NCBI RefSeq assembly: GCF_001431425.1
Contig: NZ_LDJG01000002.1
Coordinates: forward strand, 177,990-241,989
DNA length: 64,000 bases
Direction of reading: 5' to 3'
From: Stenotrophomonas nitritireducens
GTDB lineage: Bacteria; Pseudomonadota; Gammaproteobacteria; Xanthomonadales; Xanthomonadaceae
The notes beneath the pieces are model-generated. The model searched no databases, had not been told where the DNA came from, and worked only from the letters and a program-made list of their open reading frames with translations. How positions within the stretch are numbered: the first letter of the stretch is position 1; every line of letters starts with the position of its first letter. A program made the position numbers and the translations under genes. Positions 8,503-18,486 of this stretch are shown here, one piece after another.

Positions 8503-9501
8503 ATGAAAATCCTCGTCACCGGTGGCGGCGGTTTCCTCGGGCAGGCGCTCTGCCGCGGCCTGGTCGAGCGCGGGCATGAGGTGCTCAGTTTCAATCGTGG
8601 CCATTACCCGGCGCTGGCCGAGCTGGGCGTGGGCCAGATCCGCGGCGACCTGGCCGACGCCAATGCCGTGCGCCATGCCGCCGCGGGCGTCGATGCGGTA
8701 TTCCACAATGCCGCCAAGGCCGGCGCGTGGGGCAGCTACGACAGCTATTTCCAGGCCAACGTGGTGGGCACGCGCAACGTGCTCGACGCCTGCCGCGCGC
8801 ACGGCATCGGCCGGCTGGTCTACACCTCCACGCCCAGCGTGACCCATCGCGCCACCCATCCGGTGGAAGGGCTGGGTGCGGACGAAGTGCCTTACGGCGA
8901 GGATTTCCAGGCGCCGTATGCGGCCACCAAGGCCATCGCCGAGCGCGAGGTGCTGGCCGCCAACGGCCCGGAACTGGCCACCGTGGCGCTGCGCCCGCGG
9001 CTGATCTGGGGCCCGGGCGACAACCAGCTGGTACCGCGCCTGGCCGAGCGCGCCCGTGCCGGGCGCCTGCGCTTCGTCGGCGACGGGCTGAACAAGGTGG
9101 ACACGACCTACATCGACAATGCCGCGCAGGCGCACTTCGATGCCTTCGACCACCTGGTGGCGGGCGCGGCCTGCGCCGGCAGGGCCTACTTCATCTCCAA
9201 CGGCGAGCCGCTGCCGATGCGCGAGCTGCTCAACAAGCTGCTCGCGGCGATGGGCGCGCCGGCGGTGGAGAAGTCGATCTCCTTCAAGGCCGCGTATCGT
9301 ATCGGCGCGGTGTGCGAGAGGCTGTGGCCGCTGCTGCGGCTGCGCGGCGAGCCGCCGATGACGCGCTTCCTCGCCGAACAGCTGTGCACGCCGCACTGGT
9401 ATTCGATGGAGCCTGCGCGGCGCGACTTCGGCTATGTGCCGAAGGTGTCGATCGAGGAAGGGTTGCGCCGGCTTCGCGACAGCGCGCGCGCAGGAGGTTG
9501 A
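8503..9501 (+). CDS. oleD: OleD, NADP-dependent beta-keto acid reductase
   Basis: 332 residues, extended short-chain dehydrogenase/reductase of the 3-beta-HSD type. OleD reduces the beta-keto acid from OleA to the beta-hydroxy acid used by OleC. The nucleotide-binding GGGGFLG (residues 7-13), NAAKAGAWG, and the catalytic pair Tyr139/Lys143 in APYAATKA are present. The ATG at 8503 has GGAAGA-like bases just upstream and removes a repeat-encoded 25-residue extension. It is the last gene of the olefin set in this window. Confidence 0.94.
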   Translation: MKILVTGGGGFLGQALCRGLVERGHEVLSFNRGHYPALAELGVGQIRGDLADANAVRHAAAGVDAVFHNAAKAGAWGSYDSYFQANVVGTRNVLDACRAHGIGRLVYTSTPSVTHRATHPVEGLGADEVPYGEDFQAPYAATKAIAEREVLAANGPELATVALRPRLIWGPGDNQLVPRLAERARAGRLRFVGDGLNKVDTTYIDNAAQAHFDAFDHLVAGAACAGRAYFISNGEPLPMRELLNKLLAAMGAPAVEKSISFKAAYRIGAVCERLWPLLRLRGEPPMTRFLAEQLCTPHWYSMEPARRDFGYVPKVSIEEGLRRLRDSARAGG

Positions 9502-9603
9502 GCCGGTTCCGGCGAACGGCCTGTTCACGGTTCATCACCGTGCCGTGATGCGCGGCTTGGCACAGTTCGGCCACGCCCACGCGTCTTCATCGAGGAGGCC
9601 GAC

Positions 9604-9759
9604 ATGCTGCACTACGCCATCGTGTTCTTCGTCATCGCCATCATCGCCGCGCTGCTGGGGTTCAGCGGCATCGCCGGCGCGGCGAGCAACATCGCCTGGA
9701 TCCTGTTCGTCGTGTTCCTGATCCTGGCGGTGATCTCCCTGTTCCGCAGGAAGGGATGA
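9604..9759 (+). CDS. DUF1328 small membrane protein (YtjA-like)
   Basis: 51 residues, mostly two hydrophobic helices ([20 protein letters not shown] and [16 protein letters not shown]) ending in a basic tail RRKG. The [10 protein letters not shown] segment between the helices matches the DUF1328/YtjA family, small inner-membrane proteins of unknown function that are often stress-linked. A GAGG run ends 5 bases before the ATG. It was identified by reading the sequence directly because it is shorter than a usual ORF cut-off. Confidence 0.88.
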   Translation: MLHYAIVFFVIAIIAALLGFSGIAGAASNIAWILFVVFLILAVISLFRRKG

Positions 9760-9798
9760 ATCGGGCCCGCCGCCGGCCGCTGCCGGCCGGCGGTGGGT

Positions 9799-10308
9799 TC
9801 AGGCGCGCAGCACCCGCTCGAAGTAGGTGACGGTCTTGCCGCCCGGCAGGCGCGCCTGGCCGATCGGCGCGAAGCCCAGTCCACGATGGAACGCCAGCGA
9901 CGCCGGATTGGGCGGTTCGGCGTTGATCTCGCACACCAGCCGCTGCTGGCCGTGGACCCGCGCGTATTCGATCAGCGAGTCGTACAGGCGCCGCGCAAGG
10001 CCGCGGCCGCGCGCGTGTGCGGCCACCACCACGCGGTCGATGTAGACGAAGCGCGGATGGCGCGCGGCCAGCCATGCGAAGTTGGGATTGTCGTACTGCG
10101 CGTCCTGGTCGAGGGCGACCAGCAGCGCATCGGCCGCGCCGATGCAGCGCACGAAACAGGCGCGGTCGAGCAGGCGCGCGAATGCGTCCGGCGCCTGCCA
10201 GGACAGTTCGACGGCATGCGCGTTGTTGAGCGCCAGCAGGGCCGGCAGATCGTCGCCGGCGGGTACGCGGGGCACGCCACCGGCATCGGCCAGGGCGGCG
10301 CCGGTCAT
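9799..10308 (-). CDS. GNAT family N-acetyltransferase
   Basis: 169 residues. The acetyl-CoA-binding motif A is visible as [20 protein letters not shown] (R-x-x-G-x-G/A), followed by [19 protein letters not shown] (motif B). The substrate is unknown. The start codon overlaps the stop of the upstream ddl gene (ATGA at 10305-10308), so the two are co-translated. Similar GNAT proteins occur next to other amino-acid ligase genes, but no functional link is proved. Confidence 0.88.
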   Translation of the reverse strand: MTGAALADAGGVPRVPAGDDLPALLALNNAHAVELSWQAPDAFARLLDRACFVRCIGAADALLVALDQDAQYDNPNFAWLAARHPRFVYIDRVVVAAHARGRGLARRLYDSLIEYARVHGQQRLVCEINAEPPNPASLAFHRGLGFAPIGQARLPGGKTVTYFERVLRA

Positions 10309-11408
10309 GCGCCGGTGATCGAGCTGCGCAGGGCCTTGTCGGCGGCGTGGCGCTCCAGCGCAAGCTCCACCAGGCGGGTGATCAGCGCGGTGTAGTCCAG
10401 GCCGCTGGCGCCCCACAGCTTGGGATACATGCTGATGCGGGTGAAGCCGGGCAGGGTGTTGATCTCGTTGATGACGACCTCGCCGGCCGGGGTGAGGAAC
10501 ACGTCCACGCGCGCCATGCCGGCGCAGTCCAGCGCCTGGTAGGCGGCGATGGCGATCCGGCGGATGCGCTCCTGCGCCTCGGCCGGGATGTCGGCCGGGA
10601 TCACCGTCTCGGCGCCGTTGGCGCTGATGTACTTGGTGTCGTAGGCGTAGAAGTCGTCGTGCACCACCACCTCGCCGCAGACGCTGGCCTCGGGGTGGTC
10701 GTTGCCCAGCACCGCGCACTCGATCTCGCGTCCGGCAATAGCCGATTCGACCAGCACCTTGTGGTCGAAGGACAGCGCCAGCGCCATCGCCGTGCGGAAC
10801 TCCTCCGCGTCGCGCACCTTGCTCACGCCCACCGACGAGCCCTGGTTGGCCGGCTTGACGAACAGCGGAGTGCCCAGCTGCGCGACCAGCGCGTCGTAAT
10901 CGGCCCTGGCCGCGGTGGCGCGGTTGAAGCAGACGCATGGCGCCACCGGCAGGCCGGCGTCGCGCAGCAGGCGCTTGGCCACGTCCTTGTCCATCGCCAC
11001 CGCCGAGCCGAGCACGCCGGAGCCGACGAAGGGCAGGTTGGCCATGCGCAGCAGGCCCTGCAGCGAGCCGTCCTCGCCCAGGGTGCCGTGCACGATCGGG
11101 AACACCACGTCGATCTGCGCCAGCGCCGTGGCCGGGTCGCTGGGCACCAGCTGCGCCCGTTCGCGGCCGGGCAGCACCGCCAGCGCATTGCCGGAGCGGT
11201 TCAGCGCGATCTTGGCCGGATCGCCGGGATTGAGCAGGAACTGCTGCGGATCGCTCAGGTGCCAGTGGCCCTGCTTGTCGATGCCGATCAGGCTGACGTC
11301 GAAGCGCTCCTTGTCCAGCGCGTCGAGGATGTTCTTCGCCGACTGCAGCGAGACCTCGTGCTCGGCCGAACGACCGCCGAAGATGATGCCGACCCGGGTC
11401 TTGCCCAT
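10305..11408 (-). CDS. ddlA: D-alanine--D-alanine ligase
   Basis: 367 residues. Makes D-Ala-D-Ala for the peptidoglycan stem peptide in the cytoplasm, using ATP. N-terminal [26 protein letters not shown] in the middle, the ATP-grasp loop [13 protein letters not shown] and the C-terminal [10 protein letters not shown] are all present. The length and the HGTLGEDGS form fit the DdlA branch rather than the shorter DdlB that lies in mur clusters. First gene of a two-gene operon with the GNAT gene. Confidence 0.95.
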   Translation of the reverse strand: MGKTRVGIIFGGRSAEHEVSLQSAKNILDALDKERFDVSLIGIDKQGHWHLSDPQQFLLNPGDPAKIALNRSGNALAVLPGRERAQLVPSDPATALAQIDVVFPIVHGTLGEDGSLQGLLRMANLPFVGSGVLGSAVAMDKDVAKRLLRDAGLPVAPCVCFNRATAARADYDALVAQLGTPLFVKPANQGSSVGVSKVRDAEEFRTAMALALSFDHKVLVESAIAGREIECAVLGNDHPEASVCGEVVVHDDFYAYDTKYISANGAETVIPADIPAEAQERIRRIAIAAYQALDCAGMARVDVFLTPAGEVVINEINTLPGFTRISMYPKLWGASGLDYTALITRLVELALERHAADKALRSSITGA

Positions 11409-11576
11409 TGCCTGTGTGCTCCTGCCGATTGCGTCTGATGTGTATGCATAGCATGAACCCTGTGGCGCCGATGCGGGAACAGGGGAGGGCGAATGGCAGG
11501 TGAATCCGCCCAGCGGGCGGGCCCGGGTGGCGCCGCCGGCGCCGACGCGCGTTCCCGCTTCGGTAGAATGCGGGCC

Positions 11577-12224
11577 ATGCCTGCTTCCCCCTTCAAGTTC
11601 ATCAAGCCGCTGGCCGGCCGCGCGCTGGAAACGGCGCTGAACCGCGCGCTGGCGCTGGACCCCGATACCCGCGCCGCGCTCGCGCCGCTGGACGGCCAGC
11701 GCATCGCCCTGACCCTGGAATCGCCCGCGCTGGCGCTGCAGATCGGGGTCGAAGGCCAGCGCCTGACGGTCGGCCCGGTGGATGCGTCGCAGGAGCCGGA
11801 CCTGGCCGTGCGCAGCACGCTGGGCGGGGTGCTGGCGCAGTTGCCGTTCCTGGCCAATGCGCGGCGCAGCCCGGGTGCGCCGCCGGCCGGGCGGGTGAAG
11901 GTGTCCGGCGACGCCGAACTGGCGCGGCGCCTGCAGCAGCTGGCCACGCGCTTCGATCCGGACTGGCAGCAGCCGTTCGTGGCAGTGTTCGGCGAGGTGC
12001 TGGGCGTGCAGGTCGCGCAGACCCTGCGCGCGGCGCTGGCGCAGGCCCGCCGCGGCGCCACCGACCTGGCGCAGACCGCGGCCGAATACGTGACCGAGGA
12101 ATCGCGCGACGTGGTGCCGCGCGCCGAACTGGACGCCTTCCACGACGACGTGGACGCGATCCGCGACGACGTCGAGCGGCTGGCCGCGCGCGTGGCGCGC
12201 CTGCGCAGTGGAGGCCGGGCATGA
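11577..12224 (+). CDS. ubiJ: UbiJ, ubiquinone biosynthesis accessory factor (SCP2 domain)
   Basis: 215 residues. An N-terminal SCP2 lipid-binding-like domain ([20 protein letters not shown]), a middle helix ([13 protein letters not shown]) and a C-terminal charged coiled coil ([20 protein letters not shown]) match UbiJ, which together with UbiK holds lipid intermediates for the Ubi hydroxylase complex in the cytosol. The stop overlaps the ubiB start by four bases (ATGA), so the two are translationally coupled. ATG 11577 is preferred; 11568 is in frame and only three codons upstream. Confidence 0.9.
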   Translation: MPASPFKFIKPLAGRALETALNRALALDPDTRAALAPLDGQRIALTLESPALALQIGVEGQRLTVGPVDASQEPDLAVRSTLGGVLAQLPFLANARRSPGAPPAGRVKVSGDAELARRLQQLATRFDPDWQQPFVAVFGEVLGVQVAQTLRAALAQARRGATDLAQTAAEYVTEESRDVVPRAELDAFHDDVDAIRDDVERLAARVARLRSGGRA

Positions 12225-13888
12225 AGGCGACCCGCGCGATGTTCCGCGCCAGCCGCATCGGCCGGGTGATGCTCCGCTACCGGCTCGACGACCTGTTCGA
12301 CGGCACGCCGGCCGAGCGCTGGCTGCGCATCGCCAAACCCTTCGTGCCGCGCGCGCGCGGCGACATCGCCTCGCTGCCGCGCGGCGCGCGCCTGCGCCTG
12401 GCGCTGCAGGAACTGGGGCCGATCTTCGTCAAGTTCGGGCAGATCCTGTCCACCCGCCGCGACCTGGTGCCGCCGGACGTGGCGGTCGAACTGACCCTGC
12501 TGCAGGACCGGGTCAAGCCGTTCGACGGCGAGCACGCGCGACGGATCGTCGAGCAGGCGCTGGGCCTGCCGGTCGGCGAGGCGTTCGCCAGCTTCGACAC
12601 CGCGCCGCTGGCCTCGGCCTCGATCGCGCAGGTGCACGCGGCCACCCTGCACGACGGCCGCCAGGTGGTGGTCAAGGTGCTGCGCCCGGACATCGAGCGG
12701 CAGATCGACGCCGACATCGCCCTGCTCAGATCGCTGGCCGCGCTGGTCGAGCGCACCCACCCGCGCGCGGACAAGATCCGCCCGCGCGAGGTGGTGGCCG
12801 AGATCGAGACCACCCTGGCCGCGGAACTGGACCTGCAGCGCGAAGGCGCCAACGCCAGCGTGCTGCGCCGTTTCTGGCAGGATTCGGACGACCTCTACGT
12901 GCCCGAGGTGATCTGGACCCACACCGCCGAACGCGCGCTGACCCTGGAGCGGGTCTGGGGCATTCCCTCGGACGACATCGCCGCGCTGGACGCGGCCGGC
13001 ATCGACCGCCGCGCCCTGGCCGCCAAGGGCGTGCGCGTGTTCTACACGCAGGTGTTCCGCGACAACTTCTTCCACGCCGACGCGCATGCCGGCAACATCT
13101 GGGTCGACACCGACCCGGCGCGCCGCGAAAACCCGCGCTTCATCGCGCTGGACTTCGGCATCATGGGCCAGCTCTCGGAAGAGGACCAGTACTACCTGGC
13201 CGAGAACTTCATGGCCATCTTCAACCGCGACTACCGCCGCATCGCCGAACTGCACGTGCAGGCGCGCTGGATGCCGGCCACCGTACGCATCGACGATCTG
13301 GAAGCGGCGGTGCGCGCGGTGTGCGAGCCGTACTTCACCCGGCCGCTGTCGCAGATTTCTCTGGCCGAGGTGCTGCTCAAGCTGTTCCGCACCGCGCAGC
13401 GCTACCAGCTGACCCTGCAGCCGCAGCTGATCCTGCTGCAGAAGACCCTGCTCAACATCGAGGGCGTCGGCCGCCAGCTCGACCCGCAGATCGACATCTG
13501 GGCGGTGGCCAGGCCGGTGCTCGAACGCATCCTGCGCGAACGCTACAGCCCGCGCCGCGCATTGAAGGAACTGCGCCGCCGGTTGCCGGAGATCATGACC
13601 CGCACCCCGGACATGCCGGTGCTGGTGCATGCTTGGCTGCGCCAGCAGGTCGAAGGCCGGCACGAGCTGTCGATGCGTTCGCAGGACATCGTCAACCTCG
13701 AGCAGACCCTGCGGCGCATGCAGCGGCGCGTGGTCACCGCCGTGGCCGGCGCCGGCCTGCTGGTGGTGGCCGCCCTGCTGCACGGTTTGCATGCCGGCGG
13801 CCCGCAATGGGCGACGGTGCCGCTATGGTCGTGGGTCAGCGGCGGCGCGGGCGTGCTGGCGCTGGCCTCGGCATGGCTGCGGCGATGA
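12221..13888 (+). CDS. ubiB: UbiB, atypical kinase/ATPase for ubiquinone synthesis
   Basis: 555 residues. UbiB (ADCK/COQ8 family) is a membrane-anchored protein-kinase-like ATPase needed for coenzyme Q synthesis. The diagnostic KxGQ segment appears in [14 protein letters not shown], the A-rich ATP loop in [13 protein letters not shown], the ligand DAHAGN and the DFG-like DFGIMG further on. Two C-terminal hydrophobic segments ([38 protein letters not shown]) form the membrane anchor. It overlaps ubiJ upstream and a Qnr-type gene downstream, both by ATGA. Confidence 0.95.
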   Translation: MKATRAMFRASRIGRVMLRYRLDDLFDGTPAERWLRIAKPFVPRARGDIASLPRGARLRLALQELGPIFVKFGQILSTRRDLVPPDVAVELTLLQDRVKPFDGEHARRIVEQALGLPVGEAFASFDTAPLASASIAQVHAATLHDGRQVVVKVLRPDIERQIDADIALLRSLAALVERTHPRADKIRPREVVAEIETTLAAELDLQREGANASVLRRFWQDSDDLYVPEVIWTHTAERALTLERVWGIPSDDIAALDAAGIDRRALAAKGVRVFYTQVFRDNFFHADAHAGNIWVDTDPARRENPRFIALDFGIMGQLSEEDQYYLAENFMAIFNRDYRRIAELHVQARWMPATVRIDDLEAAVRAVCEPYFTRPLSQISLAEVLLKLFRTAQRYQLTLQPQLILLQKTLLNIEGVGRQLDPQIDIWAVARPVLERILRERYSPRRALKELRRRLPEIMTRTPDMPVLVHAWLRQQVEGRHELSMRSQDIVNLEQTLRRMQRRVVTAVAGAGLLVVAALLHGLHAGGPQWATVPLWSWVSGGAGVLALASAWLRR

Positions 13889-14559
13889 GCGCCGGTGCCG
13901 CCGCGGCGCCGACGATCGTCAGCAACGAACGGATCGACAAGGACCGCTTCACCGGCGCCAGGGTCGCCAATACGCATTTCCTCAACTGCGATTTCTCCGG
14001 CGCCGACCTGACCGGCGCCGAGTTCGTGAACTGCGTCTTCTACGATGCCGGCACCCAGGCCGGCTGCCGCTTCAACGGCGCGCAGCTCAAGGAAGCCAGC
14101 TTCCGCCAGTGCGACCTGAGCCTGTGCCGGTTCGCGTTCGCCAAGGCGCTGGGGCTGGAGATCGTCGGATGCAGGGCGCAGGGCGCGGATTTTTCCAATG
14201 CCAGCTTCATGAACCAGATCACCGCGCGCACCTGGTTCTGCAGCGCCTTCATCAAGCAGTCCAACCTCAGCTATGCCGATTTCTCCGGGGTGGCGCTGGA
14301 GAAATGCGAGCTGTCGGAGAACCGCTGGGTCGGCGCCAACGTCGCGGGCGCGAACTTCAGCGGGTCGGACATGTCCGGTGGGGATTTCTCGTCGCTGGAC
14401 TGGCGCTCGGCCGACTTCACCCACTGCGACCTGACCGGTTCGGAGCTGGGCAACCTGGACCTGCGCGCGGTCGACCTGGAAGGCGCCAGCCTCGACACCC
14501 TGCAGGTCGCGCAGCTGATGTTGCGCATGGGCATCACGGTCGAACCGCTGAAGTCCTGA
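13885..14559 (+). CDS. qnr: Qnr-type pentapeptide repeat protein
   Basis: 224 residues folding as a right-handed beta-helix of A(D/N)LxG-type repeats. It matches the plasmid quinolone-resistance protein QnrA along its whole length: the hinge [17 protein letters not shown], loop [36 protein letters not shown], and the C-terminal dimer helix [14 protein letters not shown]. Qnr proteins are DNA mimics that protect gyrase and topoisomerase IV from quinolones. Chromosomal relatives occur in Stenotrophomonas (Smqnr). Whether this copy confers resistance is unknown. It starts with an ATGA overlap with ubiB, so it rides on the ubi operon transcript. Confidence 0.88.
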   Translation: MSAGAAAAPTIVSNERIDKDRFTGARVANTHFLNCDFSGADLTGAEFVNCVFYDAGTQAGCRFNGAQLKEASFRQCDLSLCRFAFAKALGLEIVGCRAQGADFSNASFMNQITARTWFCSAFIKQSNLSYADFSGVALEKCELSENRWVGANVAGANFSGSDMSGGDFSSLDWRSADFTHCDLTGSELGNLDLRAVDLEGASLDTLQVAQLMLRMGITVEPLKS

Positions 14560-14643
14560 CGTCCGCTTGTCCTACCGCTCCGCTGCCGCGGGGCCCCCAC
14601 GAACCGGGCCGCGCATGGCGGGCCCGAGCAGGTATGCCGAACG

Positions 14644-15375
14644 ATGGAACACGACACGACGACAGCGATGCCCGACCGGACGTTGCCGGTGCTGTACGCC
14701 GACGACTGGCTGGCCGTGGTCGACAAGCCGGCCGGGCTGATGGTCCACGACAGCAAGCTGGCGCGCGGCGAGGACGATTTCCTCGCCGACCGCCTGCGCG
14801 AGCAGCTGGGCCGGCCGATCTTCCTGATCCACCGCCTGGACCGCGCCACCAGCGGCTGCCTGCTGCTGGCCTTCGACCGCGACACCGCCAGTGCCCTGGG
14901 CAAGACCCTGATGGGCGGCGACGTCGAAAAGGATTACCTCGCCGTATGCCGTGGCTGGCCGGCGGAGGAGGCGTTCACGGTCGATCACGACCTGGACGGC
15001 GGCCCGGGCAAGCCGGTGAAGAAGCAGGCCATCACCCGTTTCCAACGGCTGATGACCGGCGAGTTGCCGGTGCCGGCGAACGGTTTTGAAACCTCGCGCT
15101 ACGCGCTGCTGCGCTGCCAGCCGCAGACCGGCCGCTTCCGCCAGATCCGCCGGCACCTGAAGCACGTGTTCCATCACCTGATCGGCGACACCAGCCATGG
15201 CGACGGCCGCCACAACCGCACCTTCCGCATGCACGGCGTGCACCGCATGCTGCTGCACGCGCAGCGGCTGTCGTTCCCGCATCCGCAGGACGGACGCCGC
15301 ATCGAGGTGGAAGCGCCGCTGGACGCCGGGTTCCGCAAGGCATTCCAGCTGCTGGGCTGGAGCGGGGTCTTCTAG
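14644..15375 (+). CDS. truC: tRNA pseudouridine(65) synthase TruC
   Basis: 243 residues, RluA-type pseudouridine synthase. The catalytic Asp is in FLIHRLDRATSGCLLL, and KPAGLMVHDS plus QTGRFRQIRRHLKH and the C-terminal LLGWSGVF match TruC, which isomerises U65 of tRNA. Compared with larger RluA-type enzymes there is no S4 domain, as expected for TruC. The start at 14644 is used; an ATG at 14668 (MPDRTLPV) is a possible shorter start. It converges with the MAPEG gene, with only four bases between the stop codons. Confidence 0.9.
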   Translation: MEHDTTTAMPDRTLPVLYADDWLAVVDKPAGLMVHDSKLARGEDDFLADRLREQLGRPIFLIHRLDRATSGCLLLAFDRDTASALGKTLMGGDVEKDYLAVCRGWPAEEAFTVDHDLDGGPGKPVKKQAITRFQRLMTGELPVPANGFETSRYALLRCQPQTGRFRQIRRHLKHVFHHLIGDTSHGDGRHNRTFRMHGVHRMLLHAQRLSFPHPQDGRRIEVEAPLDAGFRKAFQLLGWSGVF

Positions 15376-15379
15376 GGCT

Positions 15380-15766
15380 TCAGCCGACCCGCAGCGCGGC
15401 CAGCACGATCAGCGCCACCGCGCAGGCGAAGCCGCCCAGCCATGACAGGCTGCGCAGCGGCGGCTTGTCGGCGACGTAGAACAGGCCATGCAGGACGCGG
15501 AACACCACGAAGGCGATGGCGAGTTGATTGACCAGCGGCGCTTCCACGCCCGCCAGCTGCGCCATGACCACGCCGGCGGCGAACGGCGCGAAATTCTCGA
15601 AGGCGTTCAGATGCGCCGCGTTGGCGCGCTGCACGAGGTAGTTGTCGCTTCTGGCGACCCAGGCGCGCGGGTTGCGGTTGTTGTAACCGGGCCGCGCCTT
15701 GGCCGCGGCCACCCAGACGTAAGGCAGCAGCGCGGCGATCAACACACACCAGTAAGCGGTCGACAT
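15380..15766 (-). CDS. MAPEG family membrane protein
   Basis: 128 residues with four hydrophobic stretches. The pattern NPRAWVARSDNYLVQRANAA followed by HLNAFENFAPFAAGV matches the MAPEG family (membrane-associated proteins in eicosanoid and glutathione metabolism), whose bacterial members bind glutathione. The substrate of this one is unknown. The ATG at 15766 gives a normal membrane-helix start. Monocistronic, divergent from arfB with 116 bases between. Confidence 0.88.
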   Translation of the reverse strand: MSTAYWCVLIAALLPYVWVAAAKARPGYNNRNPRAWVARSDNYLVQRANAAHLNAFENFAPFAAGVVMAQLAGVEAPLVNQLAIAFVVFRVLHGLFYVADKPPLRSLSWLGGFACAVALIVLAALRVG

Positions 15767-15882
15767 GGGCTGCTCCGTGCGGAAGAAGCCAGCAGCCTAG
15801 CAGCCGTTCCGGCGGAGCGGAAAGCCGCCGCGACCGCGTCCGCACGCGCGGCCAGCGGGCCAGGCCGATACAATCGGCCGCC

Positions 15883-16314
15883 ATGGCCAATCCCCCGCTC
15901 GCCGTCGATGTGTCGCTGACAATTCCGGAGACGGAGATCGTCGAGCGTTTCGTGCGCGCCAGTGGCGCCGGCGGGCAGAACGTCAACAAGGTGTCCAGCG
16001 CGGTCGAACTGCGCTTCGACGTGGCCGGCTCGCCGTCGCTGCCCGAGCCGCTGCGCGCGCGCCTGCTGGCGCGGCGCGACCGGCGCCTCACCGACGAGGG
16101 CGTGCTGGTGATCGACGCGCAGCGCTTCCGCACCCAGGAGCGCAACCGCGCCGACGCGCGCGAGCGCCTGGCCGATTTCATCCGCGCGGGGCTGTCGGTG
16201 CCGAAGGCACGGGTGGCGACCAAGCCGACCTACGGCTCCAGGCTGCGCCGGCTGGACGAGAAGAAAGGACGGGCGCAACTCAAGCGCGGCCGTTCGCAAC
16301 GGAACTGGGAGTAG
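15883..16314 (+). CDS. arfB: ArfB (YaeJ), ribosome-rescue peptidyl-tRNA hydrolase
   Basis: 143 residues. The GGQ loop in VRASGAGGQNVNKVSSAVEL hydrolyses peptidyl-tRNA, and the basic tail (RRLDEKKGRAQLKRGRSQRN) enters the empty mRNA channel of stalled ribosomes. No stop-codon-recognition domain is present, which separates it from RF1/RF2. It is followed by three bases and a TTG start of the acyltransferase gene, so the two are probably co-transcribed with phrB. Confidence 0.93.
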   Translation: MANPPLAVDVSLTIPETEIVERFVRASGAGGQNVNKVSSAVELRFDVAGSPSLPEPLRARLLARRDRRLTDEGVLVIDAQRFRTQERNRADARERLADFIRAGLSVPKARVATKPTYGSRLRRLDEKKGRAQLKRGRSQRNWE

Positions 16315-16317
16315 CGC

Positions 16318-16935
16318 TTGGACAACACACCGCCGCCGGGCAGGCCGCCGGTCGTTCCCCCCGTTCCCGCGAACGTGCCGCGCGTGGGCGGCAGCGGTTT
16401 CGTCCGCTGGCTGGGGCGCGCGATCCTGCGCCTGGGCGGCTGGCGCGTGGTCGGGCCGATCCCCGACCTGCGCAGGGCGGTGGTCATCGCCGCGCCGCAC
16501 TCGTCCAACTGGGACGGCCTCTGGGGGCTGGCGGCGAAGATGGCGCTGGGCGTGGAGGCGCGCATCCTCGGCAAGGACAAGCTGTTCTGGTGGCCGCTGG
16601 GCGCGGTACTGCGCCGGCTGGGCGTGGTGCCGCTGGACCGCAGCTCGCCGCAGGGCACGGTGGGGCAGGCGGTGGCGATGATCCAGGGCAGCGAGCGCAT
16701 CTGGTTCGCGCTGGCGCCGGAGGGCACGCGCAAGCCGGTGAAGGAATGGAAGAGCGGCTTCATCCGCATCGCGCGCATGGCGCAGGTGCCGATCGTGCCG
16801 GCCTATTTCCACTATCCGGAAAAGATCATCGGCTTCGGCGCGCCGATCCACACCAGCGGCGACGATGCCGCCGACATGGCCGTGGTGCGCCAGTGGTACC
16901 GGCCGTGGATCGGCCGCAACCGTGGCACGGTGTAG
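16318..16935 (+). CDS. lysophospholipid acyltransferase family protein
   Basis: 205 residues. The acyltransferase motif I HSSNWD (HX4D) and motif III EGTRKP of the PlsC superfamily are visible, with a hydrophobic stretch between them. It is short, and similar proteins act on lysophospholipids or hydroxylated lipids; the substrate is not deducible. The likely start is TTG at 16318, three bases after arfB, because there is no upstream ATG in frame. The next gene starts three bases after its stop. Confidence 0.82.
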   Translation: MDNTPPPGRPPVVPPVPANVPRVGGSGFVRWLGRAILRLGGWRVVGPIPDLRRAVVIAAPHSSNWDGLWGLAAKMALGVEARILGKDKLFWWPLGAVLRRLGVVPLDRSSPQGTVGQAVAMIQGSERIWFALAPEGTRKPVKEWKSGFIRIARMAQVPIVPAYFHYPEKIIGFGAPIHTSGDDAADMAVVRQWYRPWIGRNRGTV

Positions 16936-16938
16936 GCG

Positions 16939-18375
16939 GTGAACACCGCCCTGGTCTGGCTGCGCGACGACCTGCGCCTGGACGACCAGCCGGCCCTGCG
17001 CGCGGCGCTGGATCGCGGCCTGCGGCCACTGCCGGTCTATATCCATGCGCCGGAGGAGGAAGGCGGGTGGGCGCCGGGCGCGGCGTCGCTGGCGTGGCGC
17101 CGGCGGTCGCTGGCGGCGCTGGCCGATGCGCTGGAACGCCGCGGTTCGCGCCTGCTGCTGTCGCGCGGGCCCACGCTCGCGGCCCTGCAGGCGCTGGCCG
17201 CGCGCACCGGCGCCGAGGCGGTGCTGTGGACCCGGCGCTACGAGCCGGCCATCGAGCGGCGCGACGCGCACATCAAGCGCAGCCTGCGCCAGGCCGGCCT
17301 GCACGCGGAGAGCTTCAACGGCGCGCTGCTGTTCGAGCCCTGGGAGCTGGCGACCCGGCAGGGAGACCCGTACCGCGTGTTCACGCCGTTCTGGAAATCG
17401 GCGCGCGCGCACTGGCGGACACCGGCCACCTGGGACGCGCCGGCGCGCCTGCCTGCGATGGACGCGCTCGACCTGCCCGCGGGAGAACGCCTGGACGACC
17501 TGCTGCCGGCCCCGCGGCCCGCCTGGGACGCCGGCTTCTGGCAGCACTCCACGCCGGGCGAGGACGGCGCGCGCGCGGCGTGGCACGCTTTTCTCGACGG
17601 CGCGGTACACGGCTACGCGCAGGGCCGCGATTTCGCCGCGCAGGCCGGCACCTCGCGGCTGTCGCCGCACCTGCATCACGGCGAGCTGTCGGTACGGCGG
17701 ACCGCCGCGGCGGTGCTGGCCGCCGGCGACGCCATCGCCGAGGCCGACCGCGACCGCTTCCTCGCCGAACTGGGCTGGCGCGAATTCGCCCATCATGTGC
17801 TGCACCACTACCCGCGGGTTCCCGACAACAACCTCGACCCGCGCTTCGACGATTTCCCGTGGGCGCCGCCGGATGAGGTGCTGCTGGACGCCTGGCGGCA
17901 GGGGCGCACCGGCGTGCCCATCGTCGATGCCGGCATGCGCGAGCTGTGGCACACCGGCTGGATGCACAACCGCGTGCGCATGGTGGTGGGCAGCTGGCTG
18001 ACCAAGCACCTGCGCCAGCACTGGCTGCACGGCGCGCGCTGGTTCTGGGACACGCTGGTGGATGCCGACCTGGCCAACAACACCCAGGGGTGGCAGTGGA
18101 CCGCCGGTACCGGCGCCGACGCGGCGCCGTACTTCCGCGTGTTCAATCCGGTCAGCCAGGCGCGGCGGTTCGACCCGGATGGCGCCTATATCGCGCGCTG
18201 GGTGCCGGAGCTGGCGGGCCTGCCGCTGCCGGCGCGTTTCGCGCCGTGGGAGCATCCTGAACTGGCGCGCCGGCTGGCGCCGGGCTACCCGGCACGGCCG
18301 CAGGTGGAGCTGGCCGCGGGCCGGGAGGGGGCATTGGCCGCCTTCGCCACGCTGCGTCGCGGGCGTGCGGACTGA
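16939..18375 (+). CDS. phrB: deoxyribodipyrimidine photolyase (CPD photolyase)
   Basis: 478 residues. Class I CPD photolyase: N-terminal LVWLRDDLRLDDQPAL for the antenna domain, then the FAD domain with the DNA-binding/catalytic stretch ELGWREFAHHVLHHYP, GVPIVDAGMRELWHTGWMHN, and the active-site tryptophan region NTQGWQWTAGTGADAAPYFR. It reverses UV-induced cyclobutane dimers using blue light and reduced FAD. The GTG at 16939 lies directly after the previous gene, indicating an arfB-acyltransferase-phrB operon. Confidence 0.95.
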   Translation: MNTALVWLRDDLRLDDQPALRAALDRGLRPLPVYIHAPEEEGGWAPGAASLAWRRRSLAALADALERRGSRLLLSRGPTLAALQALAARTGAEAVLWTRRYEPAIERRDAHIKRSLRQAGLHAESFNGALLFEPWELATRQGDPYRVFTPFWKSARAHWRTPATWDAPARLPAMDALDLPAGERLDDLLPAPRPAWDAGFWQHSTPGEDGARAAWHAFLDGAVHGYAQGRDFAAQAGTSRLSPHLHHGELSVRRTAAAVLAAGDAIAEADRDRFLAELGWREFAHHVLHHYPRVPDNNLDPRFDDFPWAPPDEVLLDAWRQGRTGVPIVDAGMRELWHTGWMHNRVRMVVGSWLTKHLRQHWLHGARWFWDTLVDADLANNTQGWQWTAGTGADAAPYFRVFNPVSQARRFDPDGAYIARWVPELAGLPLPARFAPWEHPELARRLAPGYPARPQVELAAGREGALAAFATLRRGRAD

Positions 18376-18486
18376 GCCAAACGACAGGCGCCGCGTACCC
18401 ACACGCCACCATCGGCACATGCCAGTCCGCGGCCGACGGAGTAGGGTTTGCGATCGCACGCAACCCGTCCCACAGGAGCACGTTAC

